From NCBI GenBank assembly GCA_964526635.1, contig CAZGLR010000171.1:1-5614 (forward strand): a DNA stretch of 5,614 nt, given 5' to 3'. A program made the translations under genes and the position numbers. Below are positions 1 to 5,614 of the stretch, one piece after another; the first letter of the stretch is position 1; every line of letters starts with the position of its first letter. Source of the stretch: CAZGLR01 sp964526635 (lineage in GTDB: Bacteria > Zixibacteria > MSB-5A5 > GN15 > JAAZOE01). Below the pieces are notes generated by a model. That model saw nothing but the letters and a program-made list of their open reading frames with translations. It was not told where the DNA came from and made no database searches.

Positions 1-406
1 GAATATCCCCGGTACCGGCCGTACAAACTGTGACAGTTGCGGACTCATGAGTTTCCGGGCCGTCGAGTCCGGGGCGCGGCATATAGATCATGCGGGCTTC
101 AGTAAAATACTGACACTCCGGGAACTGGTCGGCGACAGTCCGGGCGGCACCGGCATCGATTCGACTGATTAATAAATCGGTGCGATGGTCATGGATCGAT
201 CGGGCAATCGCCAGAATTTGTTCGATCGTTTTGCCGGGTGCGAAAATGACTTCGGGTTGACCGCGTCGAAGTTGACGGTGATGGTCGATGCGGGCGAATT
301 GAAGGTCTTCAAAGCTGAAATGTTTCAGGCGACCCAGAGCGTCATCGATTGACAGATCGCCGCTGGCAACCTGTGTGAGAATGTCCTTAAGATGGTTCGG
401 CTGCAT
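1..406 (-). CDS. larB: LarB, nickel-pincer cofactor biosynthesis protein (pyridinium-3,5-biscarboxylate mononucleotide synthase), N-terminal part
   Basis: The first 135 codons are present and the gene runs off the left edge; full LarB proteins are about 250 residues, so roughly half is visible. In the known family, LarB carboxylates and hydrolyses nicotinic acid adenine dinucleotide to the bis-carboxylated pyridinium mononucleotide, the first step towards the nickel-pincer nucleotide cofactor of lactate racemase and related enzymes; it is cytoplasmic. Seen here: an N-terminal helical region (residues 4-30), the family signature FARIDHHRQLRRGQPEVIF at about 37-55, then GKTIEQI (58-64), and the start of the PurE-like domain with the TAGTGDI turn at 129-135. 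The ATG at 406-404 lies inside the end of the upstream dus gene (20-base overlap) and has no clear Shine-Dalgarno sequence, so translational coupling to dus is likely. No in-frame ATG, GTG or TTG was found in the roughly 30 bases upstream. Identification rests on remembered family motifs. The PurE-like catalytic half lies outside the window. Confidence 0.88.
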   Translation of the reverse strand, partial: MQPNHLKDILTQVASGDLSIDDALGRLKHFSFEDLQFARIDHHRQLRRGQPEVIFAPGKTIEQILAIARSIHDHRTDLLISRIDAGAARTVADQFPECQYFTEARMIYMPRPGLDGPETHESATVTVCTAGTGDI

Positions 407-1382
407 GGCGGATGTCCGTATTGGTGTGGCTTCGGTACCGGTTGAGAATATCTTCCAGTTCAGTCAGGGTACTGATTTTAGTTAGTTTTTTACGCAGTTC
501 AGAAGCTCCCGGCCAGCCTCTGGTGTAGCGCATCTGAATGCCGCGCATTTTCAGCATGGCGCCTTTTTCTTCATAGGTATCAAGAAGAATACGGGCGTGC
601 TCAAGGATAACATCAATCTTTTCATCGATTGTTGGCGGTGGCAGGAGGGCGCCATGATCCAGAAAAGTATTTATTTCCCGGAAAATCCAGGGATTGCCCA
701 TAGCCGCGCGGCCGATCATGACCGCATCACAACCGGTTTCGTCGAGCATACGCCGGGCCTCAGCCCCTGAGATTACGTCACCATTACCGATAACAGGGAT
801 ACTCAGGCTACTTTTCAGCAGGGCTATATCGTTCCAGTCAGCTTTTCCGGAGAAACCTTTGCTTCGGGTTCGGGCATGAAGCGTAACGGCCCGGGCACCG
901 GCATTTTGGGCGATTTCGCCGGCTTTCAGGAAGTTTTTGGTTTCTTCGTCCCAACCTGAACGGAGTTTTATGGTTACGGGTCCATTGAAAGCATCGACTG
1001 TCGCCTCGATCAGGGCTTTGGTGAGTCCGAGATCCTTGAGAACAGCCGCGCCGCCGTTTTTGGTCACGACTTTTTTTACCGGACAGCCGAAGTTTAAATC
1101 GATGATATCCGGTTTATATTCAGCGACTTGCAGGGTTGCCCGGTGCATGATATCGGGATTGGCGCCAAAAAGCTGAATACCAATCGGGCGCTCGGCCTCG
1201 GTAAAGCTGAGCATAGCGTGGGTATTGCCGCTGTTGTAGACAATTCCATTGCTGGAGACCATCTCTGAGTACACCACGGCGGCACCGAAACGGCGGGCGA
1301 GGACGCGATAAGCGGGCGTGGAGATGCCGGCCATGGGGGCGCAGAGAGCTTTATGTTCAATGTTTAAGTTTCCGATTTTCAT
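387..1382 (-). CDS. dusB: tRNA-dihydrouridine synthase, DusB type
   Basis: This 331-residue protein has the usual length for Dus enzymes, which use FMN and NADPH to reduce specific uridines of tRNA to 5,6-dihydrouridine in the cytoplasm. Seen in the sequence: a TIM-barrel start with APMAGISTPAYR (15-26), SEMVSS (39-44), QLFGANP (70-76), the catalytic-cysteine motif DLNFGCPVKKV (95-105, Cys100 the expected proton donor), KLRSGWD (139-145), LHARTRS around His169, and the FMN phosphate-binding segments VIGNGDVISG (197-206) and GCDAVMIGRAAMGNPW (217-232). The C-terminal helical tRNA-binding domain covers about 250-318. The DusB subgroup is judged from overall pattern; the exact target uridine cannot be read from sequence. 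The start MKIGNLNI is typical for the family. There is no Shine-Dalgarno sequence, and the predicted transcription start coincides with the ATG. The stop lies within larB, so the two are co-transcribed. No key residue is missing. Confidence 0.95.
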   Translation of the reverse strand: MKIGNLNIEHKALCAPMAGISTPAYRVLARRFGAAVVYSEMVSSNGIVYNSGNTHAMLSFTEAERPIGIQLFGANPDIMHRATLQVAEYKPDIIDLNFGCPVKKVVTKNGGAAVLKDLGLTKALIEATVDAFNGPVTIKLRSGWDEETKNFLKAGEIAQNAGARAVTLHARTRSKGFSGKADWNDIALLKSSLSIPVIGNGDVISGAEARRMLDETGCDAVMIGRAAMGNPWIFREINTFLDHGALLPPPTIDEKIDVILEHARILLDTYEEKGAMLKMRGIQMRYTRGWPGASELRKKLTKISTLTELEDILNRYRSHTNTDIRHAAEPS

Positions 1383-1388
1383 GCCGAC

Positions 1389-1417
1389 AATATAACAGAC
1401 CCGAAGGCCTTAGGCAA
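1389..1417 (-). promoter_or_regulatory. Sigma-70-like promoter of dus-larB, predicted leaderless
   Basis: On the minus strand TTGCCT (1417-1412, 4 of 6 to the -35 consensus) is separated by exactly 17 bases from TATATT (1394-1389, 5 of 6 to the -10 consensus). Counting from the -10 box, the expected transcription start is base 1382, the A of the dus ATG. The absence of a Shine-Dalgarno sequence upstream of dus agrees with this. It is predicted by eye only, and the -35 match is moderate. Confidence 0.55.
1401..1414. promoter_or_regulatory. 14-base inverted repeat inside the dus promoter spacer
   Basis: CCGAAGGCCTTAGG is an inverted repeat with 6 of 7 symmetrical pairs and lies almost entirely between the predicted -10 and -35 boxes of dus. 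The position would suit an operator that blocks RNA polymerase. It is short, the core AAGGCCTT could be chance, and no regulator gene is visible, so this is tentative. Confidence 0.22.
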
Positions 1418-1480
1418 TATACAGATAACTCGTTACGAAATCGGGATATATAGAAGCAGTATAGCGCGGAACACAGCATA

Positions 1481-1486
1481 AAGGAG
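1481..1486 (+). promoter_or_regulatory. Ribosome binding site of the FHA gene
   Basis: AAGGAG lies six bases before the ATG at 1493 and is the strongest Shine-Dalgarno sequence in the window. It fixes the start of the FHA protein and marks the head of the three-gene signalling operon. The dus gene on the other side of the same intergenic region has no such site. Confidence 0.85.
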
Positions 1487-1492
1487 CTTGCG

Positions 1493-2182
1493 ATGCCCGA
1501 AATCATCGTAAAATTCAATGACAAGGTCATTGAGCGCGTCGTCACCGAAAAAAAGCGAATCAGTATTGGCCGTACCGGCGAAAATGATATTGTGCTCGAG
1601 AACCGGGGAGTCTCGCGCAAACACGCCCAGATCGAATTCAACGATGAATCGGCTTTATTGATCGATAATGAATCCCTCAACGGCACGTTCATCAACAATC
1701 GCCGAGTCACCGAAGAAGTCTTGCGCGATGAAGATATTATCACAATCGGGAAGTATTCCCTGGTTTACAAATCGCAGGTTGAGGTCCCGGTCGGCGCCGG
1801 GGAGCTCGATGGCACCATGGTGCTGAAGACCAAGCAGCAGAAGGCGCTGCTGAAAAATGATGTTCGGGAGCGCGAGATTGTCGCGCGTATCGGCGGATCG
1901 GTTCTGCTGGGCCTGGAAAATACCGATGTTTCGCAGTACAAGATTGATCGCGATGTTGTCACTTTCGGCAAGGCTAAATTCGTACATATAAAGGTGGGGG
2001 GATTTTTCCTTTCGGGCATACAGGCGAAGATTGTCAAGGAGGATAAGACATTCGTCCTGATAAATCTGGGTCGTAAGGGTAAGACCAAGCTCAATGGCGA
2101 GATAGTCGAGCGCAGTCAGCTTAAAAATGGCGACATCATTCAGATAGGTAAATCAACGTTCCGTTTTGTAGAAGAAAGGTAG
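1493..2182 (+). CDS. Tandem FHA-domain protein (one canonical, one degenerate FHA)
   Basis: A soluble 229-residue protein without signal peptide or membrane segment. FHA domains bind phosphothreonine peptides and usually act as readers or adaptors for Ser/Thr kinases. The first FHA domain (about 3-93) has every binding signature: IGRTGEND (25-32, Arg27), SRKHA (41-45, Ser41, Arg42, His44) and NESLNGTFIN (59-68, Asn63). A linker (94-145) contains ELDGTMVLKT, with Thr108 as a possible phosphosite. The second domain (about 146-228) keeps the FHA beta-sandwich pattern, ending LKNGDIIQIGKSTFRFVE, but has FGKAK where GR is expected and FLSGIQAKI where SRxH is expected, so it probably cannot bind phosphothreonine in the classical way. 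It is first in an operon with the phosphoesterase (3-base gap) and the receptor kinase, so it is likely a reader, substrate or scaffold for that kinase. The fold assignment is firm; the partner is inferred. Confidence 0.9.
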   Translation: MPEIIVKFNDKVIERVVTEKKRISIGRTGENDIVLENRGVSRKHAQIEFNDESALLIDNESLNGTFINNRRVTEEVLRDEDIITIGKYSLVYKSQVEVPVGAGELDGTMVLKTKQQKALLKNDVREREIVARIGGSVLLGLENTDVSQYKIDRDVVTFGKAKFVHIKVGGFFLSGIQAKIVKEDKTFVLINLGRKGKTKLNGEIVERSQLKNGDIIQIGKSTFRFVEER

Positions 2183-2185
2183 CTC

Positions 2186-2914
2186 ATGCGTCTGGCGTTT
2201 TTGTCTGACGTCCATTCGAATCTCGAGGCATTGCAGGCGGTTATCGCTGATATTGAAAAGCGTCAGGTCGCCAAGGTGTTTTTTTTGGGCGATGCGGTAG
2301 GATATGGCGTGAACCCGAATGAATGCGTCAAACTGATCAGGAGTACCTGTGAGGTGCGTCTTCTGGGGAATCATGACTATGTCGCGATGGGACTTGAAGA
2401 CCCGGAGTATTTCAATCATTCCGCCCGTGAATCAATTGCCTGGACGCAAAACAAGCTGAACAAGAAGACCATAAAAATACTGGCCGATTTCGACATGGAT
2501 TCGGTTTTTCTGGATTATTACATGGTTCATGCAACTCCGTTGGATCCGATGGAGTGGAATTACATTCTAAATGTGTCGGATACGGTCGAGCAGTTCGAAG
2601 GTTTTTCACAGACGTTTTGCCTGATTGGGCATTCTCATTTACCGGCTATTTATCGCCGTCAACCTGATGGTAAGATCACACTTATCGAAGAACCGAAATA
2701 TACCGCCGAGGACAACTGCCGTTACATTATAAATGTCGGGTCGGTCGGTCAGCCTCGCGACGGTAATCCGGCGGCGTGTTATCTCGTTGTGGAAACCGCT
2801 GACAATTCCTTTGAATATTGCCGGGTGGGTTATGACATAGAGGCCGTGCAGAAAAAAATGGCCAGGGCGCAGCTTCCGGAAATGCTCATAAACAGACTGG
2901 CGGACGGCCGGTAG
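2186..2914 (+). CDS. Calcineurin-like metallophosphoesterase (Metallophos_2/YfcE-like), putative phosphoprotein phosphatase
   Basis: This 242-residue cytoplasmic protein carries the full two-metal phosphoesterase signature: SDVHSN (7-12; Asp8, His10), GDAVGYG (35-41; Asp36), GNHD (61-64; Asn62, His63), a metal-ligand His115 in MVHATP, and GHSH (148-151; His149, His151). The tail motif NVGSVGQPRDGNP (183-195) is typical of small bacterial members often annotated as metallophosphatases or ApaH/PP2A-like. The family hydrolyses phosphomonoesters or phosphodiesters, and substrates vary widely (phosphoproteins, cyclic nucleotides, small phosphoesters), so the substrate cannot be assigned from sequence. 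Its place between a phosphothreonine reader and a Ser/Thr kinase suggests it dephosphorylates proteins in the same pathway; this is inference. It starts three bases after the FHA stop, with an AAAGGT-like site inside the end of that gene, so coupled translation is likely. No catalytic residue appears lost. Confidence 0.9.
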   Translation: MRLAFLSDVHSNLEALQAVIADIEKRQVAKVFFLGDAVGYGVNPNECVKLIRSTCEVRLLGNHDYVAMGLEDPEYFNHSARESIAWTQNKLNKKTIKILADFDMDSVFLDYYMVHATPLDPMEWNYILNVSDTVEQFEGFSQTFCLIGHSHLPAIYRRQPDGKITLIEEPKYTAEDNCRYIINVGSVGQPRDGNPAACYLVVETADNSFEYCRVGYDIEAVQKKMARAQLPEMLINRLADGR

Positions 2915-2928
2915 GAACACGAGGGAAT

Positions 2929-5523
2929 ATGCAGAAACAGACCTCGACATATTTGCTCTTTGGCCTGGTAACGGTGCTCATAGTCCTTTTGTACATGGGC
3001 AATTTCAGCGGCATGCAGAAATTGCAATGGCGCCTCGACAGCCTGTTGTATTCGTTCCGTGGCGACAAAGGCGCTGTCCATGATATCGTTCTGCTGAATA
3101 TTGATGATGCGGCTGTTAAGGAATACGGTGAGTGGCCGTGGTCCTATGCTCGTCTGGCTGATCTGGTGGCCGTCTGTAATACCGGTGAAGCCAAAACTGT
3201 TTTACTGAATTTTGATCTCTATTCCCGCACTGCCGATGATACTCTCGGCAATACGCGTATTCTGGCCAACCAGGTTTCCTGGGCAAAAAAACTGGTATTG
3301 ACCTATGACATCGCAACTGCCGACTATGTTCGTGAGCGTATTTCCAAGCCCGAGGATTTATGGCAATACTCGCTGCGGATGTCCAATGATCTGGGAATGC
3401 TGCAGCATCGCGACGCCCTCAATATCCGCAAACTGTTCCTGCCTTCAGAACTGATTCATCAATACTCTGATGGCATGGGTTTTGTCTACACGCGCTATGA
3501 TGATGACCGGAAGATCCGATGGATGCCATTGGCCGGTAATTTTGATGGCTTCTGCTACCCCTCGGCGCCATTGATGACCGCGATGCTTTATCTTGGCGGC
3601 ACTCCTGAAGAAGTGGTGGTGGATCCGGGGCACAATATCAAGATCGGGGTAAATGAGATTCCGGTCGATGAAACCGCGGCATTGTATATCAATTTCAACA
3701 AGCCAAATCAGACATTCAAGGAATACAGTGCACTCGATTTTCTGAACGAGTCGGTCAAACCCGCGGCACTGAAAAACAAGCTCGTGATTATCGGTTACAC
3801 CGGATCCGATGCAATGGAATACTACAACACGCCGGTATCGGCTCAGCTGTCGCGGTCGGAACTGTTTGCCAATGTCCTTGAAAACATATTACACGAAAAC
3901 TATATCACCCAGTTCGAGCTGGCCGGCTGGCTGAATGTCTTGTTGATGGTTGTCATCGGTGCCTTTTGCGCCTATGTGATGCCCCGGGTGAGTTTATTCT
4001 ATCGCATTATTATTCCGGGTGTGCTGCTTTTGGTCGTGGCCAACGTCACGATTATCATGTTCAACTCGTACGGTTATCTGTTCCGCCCGTTGTATCTGTC
4101 CGCCCAACTGCTTTTAATTCTGGCCTGTTCACCCTTGTTGAATGAAAGTCGGGGCGGCACCAAACAAAGCAAACTTGAAGCTATGAAACTTTGGTCGTTC
4201 GGTAAAAAGGGCGAGGATCCGGCTGAGAAGGCAAGGAAGAGCGCCCCGGGCCAGATGGTCGGCAGTCCGGTCATGACCAATGAATCGAATCCGTCAATTC
4301 CATTGACCCAGACCTCTGGCGGCATGCCGGCTGAAACCCAGCAGTATGCCGGTATGGGGCAGGATCAGGGAGGTGTCAGAACAGAAGCGGTCAATCCGTC
4401 GGCTTCACAACCGACTCAAATGACGCCATCGCCGGCGCATCCCGTGTCGCAGACACCGGGTTCGGGCGGCATCAATTTGACTCCTCCGTCGGGTACGCCG
4501 TTGAATTCAGCGCCGCAACCGACGACACAATCTACTCAGGCACAGCAGCCGCGGGTGCTCGATTCCAATGGTATCCCGGTTGACACGCCGCCGTTGGCGC
4601 AATCATCTCCACATTATACCCCGCCCCCGGCCGGTGAATTCGGTTCACAGACACCGGTTCCCGTATCAACACCACCGACCGGAACCGATTCGATCCGTAA
4701 TCTGGGACGGTACCAGGTGCTCGGTTCACTGGGCCATGGCGCAATGGGAACGGTTCTCAAAGGGGTTGATCCGGCCATTAACCGGCATGTGGCGCTGAAG
4801 ACAATCCGCCTGGATTTTGTCAGCGACGAAAAGGAAATGTCGGAGCTGCGGGATCGGTTGTTCCGCGAAGCCCAGGCCGCCGGGAAATTGTCTCATCCCA
4901 ATATCGTGACAATTTACGACGTCGGCTCCGAGGGCTCGCTGCAGTATATCGCAATGGAGTATATCGAGGGCCAGACTCTGGAAGTGCTGATCAAAAAACA
5001 GATGCAGTTTTCCTATAAAATCATTGCGCGGATTATTTCGCAGATTTCGCAGGCACTGGATTATGCTCATGATCAGGGCATCGTACATCGTGACATCAAA
5101 CCGGCCAATGTGATGGTGATGCGGGATTACACGGTCAAGGTGATGGATTTCGGTATTGCCCGGGTGGACACGTCGTCGATGACTAAAACCGGAATTGCGA
5201 TGGGAACGCCTAACTATATCGCACCGGAACTCCTTCAGGGCAAACCGGTGGATCGCCGAGCCGATATTTATTCGCTGGGTGTGGTCGTGTACGAGCTTTT
5301 GACCGGCCGGAGACCATTTAAGGGCGAGAACCTCACCGGATTGATTTACAGTATCGTCAATGACGAGCCGCCGCCGCCGTCGACGATCAACGACAACATC
5401 CCCCTGATTTTCGATCACATTTGCGCCAAAGCACTGGCCAAGGATCCGTTGCAGCGCTATCAGCGGGCGCGTGACCTGCGGGCGGCGGTTGCTGATTTCG
5501 AGGGATCATTTGTATCGAAATAG
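2929..5523 (+). CDS. CHASE2-domain transmembrane Ser/Thr protein kinase
   Basis: An 864-residue receptor kinase. Residues 8-23 form an N-terminal membrane anchor. About 31-328 is an extracytoplasmic CHASE2 sensor, recognised by DIVLLNIDDAAVKEYGEWPW (52-71) and LKNKLVIIGYTGSD (281-294) followed by TPVS. Three further membrane segments lie near 331-350, 357-377 and 384-402, and a basic juxtamembrane stretch follows to about 440. A Pro/Thr/Ser/Gln/Gly-rich linker (about 441-590) leads to a complete Hanks-type kinase (595-858): glycine loop GHGAMG (602-607), Lys624 in VALK, helix-C Glu647, catalytic HRDIKPAN (720-727, Asp722), DFG (740-742) and APE (765-767). Activation-loop Thr752 and Thr754 in SSMTKTG align with the autophosphorylated pair of mycobacterial PknB. 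CHASE2 ligands are unknown. No PASTA domains are present. The start has a GAGGG site only a few bases upstream; the next Met (23) would delete the anchor. It lies 14 bases after the phosphoesterase, as the last gene of the operon. Confidence 0.93.
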   Translation: MQKQTSTYLLFGLVTVLIVLLYMGNFSGMQKLQWRLDSLLYSFRGDKGAVHDIVLLNIDDAAVKEYGEWPWSYARLADLVAVCNTGEAKTVLLNFDLYSRTADDTLGNTRILANQVSWAKKLVLTYDIATADYVRERISKPEDLWQYSLRMSNDLGMLQHRDALNIRKLFLPSELIHQYSDGMGFVYTRYDDDRKIRWMPLAGNFDGFCYPSAPLMTAMLYLGGTPEEVVVDPGHNIKIGVNEIPVDETAALYINFNKPNQTFKEYSALDFLNESVKPAALKNKLVIIGYTGSDAMEYYNTPVSAQLSRSELFANVLENILHENYITQFELAGWLNVLLMVVIGAFCAYVMPRVSLFYRIIIPGVLLLVVANVTIIMFNSYGYLFRPLYLSAQLLLILACSPLLNESRGGTKQSKLEAMKLWSFGKKGEDPAEKARKSAPGQMVGSPVMTNESNPSIPLTQTSGGMPAETQQYAGMGQDQGGVRTEAVNPSASQPTQMTPSPAHPVSQTPGSGGINLTPPSGTPLNSAPQPTTQSTQAQQPRVLDSNGIPVDTPPLAQSSPHYTPPPAGEFGSQTPVPVSTPPTGTDSIRNLGRYQVLGSLGHGAMGTVLKGVDPAINRHVALKTIRLDFVSDEKEMSELRDRLFREAQAAGKLSHPNIVTIYDVGSEGSLQYIAMEYIEGQTLEVLIKKQMQFSYKIIARIISQISQALDYAHDQGIVHRDIKPANVMVMRDYTVKVMDFGIARVDTSSMTKTGIAMGTPNYIAPELLQGKPVDRRADIYSLGVVVYELLTGRRPFKGENLTGLIYSIVNDEPPPPSTINDNIPLIFDHICAKALAKDPLQRYQRARDLRAAVADFEGSFVSK

Positions 5524-5558
5524 GTAAGAGACAAGAAAAGACGCAACCAGAGTGTGGT

Positions 5559-5590
5559 AAAAGGACGAGCTTATTGCTCGTCCTTTTTTT
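5559..5590 (+). terminator. Strong intrinsic terminator of the FHA-phosphoesterase-kinase operon
   Basis: The perfect stem GGACGAGC (5563-5570) with GCTCGTCC (5576-5583) closes a five-base loop TTATT. It is extended to 12 pairs by AAAA (5559-5562) with TTTT (5584-5587), and a run of seven T follows on the plus strand, then C and five more T. It starts about 35 bases after the kinase stop. On the minus strand the same hairpin is followed by only four T, so it may act more weakly in that direction for the convergent gene. Confidence 0.93.
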
Positions 5591-5614
5591 CTTTTTCGGC
5601 ATCGATAATTTCTT
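5571..5614 (-). CDS. Possible C-terminal end of a convergent gene (unknown product)
   Basis: Read on the minus strand from the right edge, an open frame encodes EIIDAEKEKKDEQ and ends with TAA at 5573-5571. Only 13 residues are visible. The highly charged Lys/Glu/Asp ending is typical of the tail of a soluble protein. The stop codon lies in the loop of the terminator hairpin, an arrangement expected when two convergent genes share one terminator. The fragment is too short for a product call, and an open frame of this length could be chance; the A-rich coding could also simply reflect the complement of the terminator T-tract. Confidence 0.4.
   Translation of the reverse strand, partial: EIIDAEKEKKDEQ

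Noticed and set aside
1440..1470. TATATA and TATAGC boxes before the FHA gene as a plus-strand promoter
   Set aside because: No -35-like hexamer was found at 16-18 bases from either box, so no promoter is called there.
1357..1743. Minus-strand open frame of 128 codons spanning the intergenic region and FHA start
   Set aside because: It overlaps the first FHA domain antisense and runs into the dus start; its composition is Ser/Arg/Leu-rich without a domain pattern, and no ribosome binding site was seen.
1655..2094. Two antisense open frames inside the FHA gene
   Set aside because: Both are covered by a plus-strand gene with clear FHA motifs, and neither shows a family signature.
4249..4698. 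Possible frameshift or in-frame fusion scar in the low-complexity linker of the kinase
   Set aside because: The frame is continuous, composition changes gradually at the membrane-proximal side, and the kinase begins with the usual GRYQVLGSLG entry. A Pro/Thr-rich linker is normal before bacterial kinase domains.
4726..5418. Minus-strand open frame of 230 codons opposite the kinase domain
   Set aside because: It lies wholly antisense to the well-conserved kinase catalytic domain, has a His/Arg-rich composition without recognisable motifs, and is explained by codon bias of the plus-strand gene.
5387..5602. Minus-strand open frame of 71 codons starting with a Lys-rich stretch at the right edge
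   Set aside because: The Lys run is the complement of the terminator T-tract, and the frame crosses the terminator and then runs antisense to the kinase end. The neighbouring frame that stops at 5571 is the better gene candidate.
1..5614. tRNA, rRNA, CRISPR array, insertion sequence or integration site
   Set aside because: No cloverleaf-like structure, spaced direct repeats, transposase motifs or terminal inverted repeats were seen; coding genes fill nearly the whole window.

Overview
The window looks like bacterial chromosome of moderate GC content. Gene packing is tight and there are no mobile elements, RNA genes or CRISPR repeats. Two oppositely oriented blocks diverge from a 110-base intergenic region at 1383-1492, and the right edge appears to reach the tail of a third, convergent gene. 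The taxon cannot be fixed from the sequence. Several transmembrane-kinase/FHA signalling genes next to a larB gene would suit a free-living, signalling-rich lineage (for example FCB-group or deltaproteobacterial-like bacteria), but that is only a guess.

Left block (minus strand): a complete tRNA-dihydrouridine synthase of DusB type (1382 to 387) is followed by the 5' part of larB (406 to the window edge). The two genes overlap by 20 bases. LarB makes the first intermediate of the nickel-pincer nucleotide cofactor. The dus gene has a good sigma-70-like promoter whose predicted start falls on the A of its ATG, and it has no Shine-Dalgarno sequence, so a leaderless mRNA is predicted.

Right block (plus strand): three genes separated by 3 and 14 bases form an apparent operon. 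They are (1) a soluble protein with two FHA domains, the first canonical and the second lacking the phosphothreonine-binding residues; (2) a small calcineurin-like metallophosphoesterase with all metal-ligand motifs; and (3) an 864-residue membrane receptor kinase with an N-terminal extracytoplasmic CHASE2 sensor, four predicted membrane segments, a roughly 150-residue Pro/Thr/Ser/Gln-rich cytoplasmic linker and a complete Hanks-type Ser/Thr kinase at the C-terminus. The block ends at a strong intrinsic terminator at 5559-5590.

Inferred logic: CHASE2 senses an extracytoplasmic cue, the kinase autophosphorylates and phosphorylates targets, the FHA protein reads phosphothreonine and may itself be a substrate, and the metallophosphoesterase may reverse the mark. 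Such a write/read/erase cassette, with a metallophosphoesterase in place of the usual PP2C phosphatase, is the most interesting part of the window. The individual families are known; the functional link between them is inferred from gene order.
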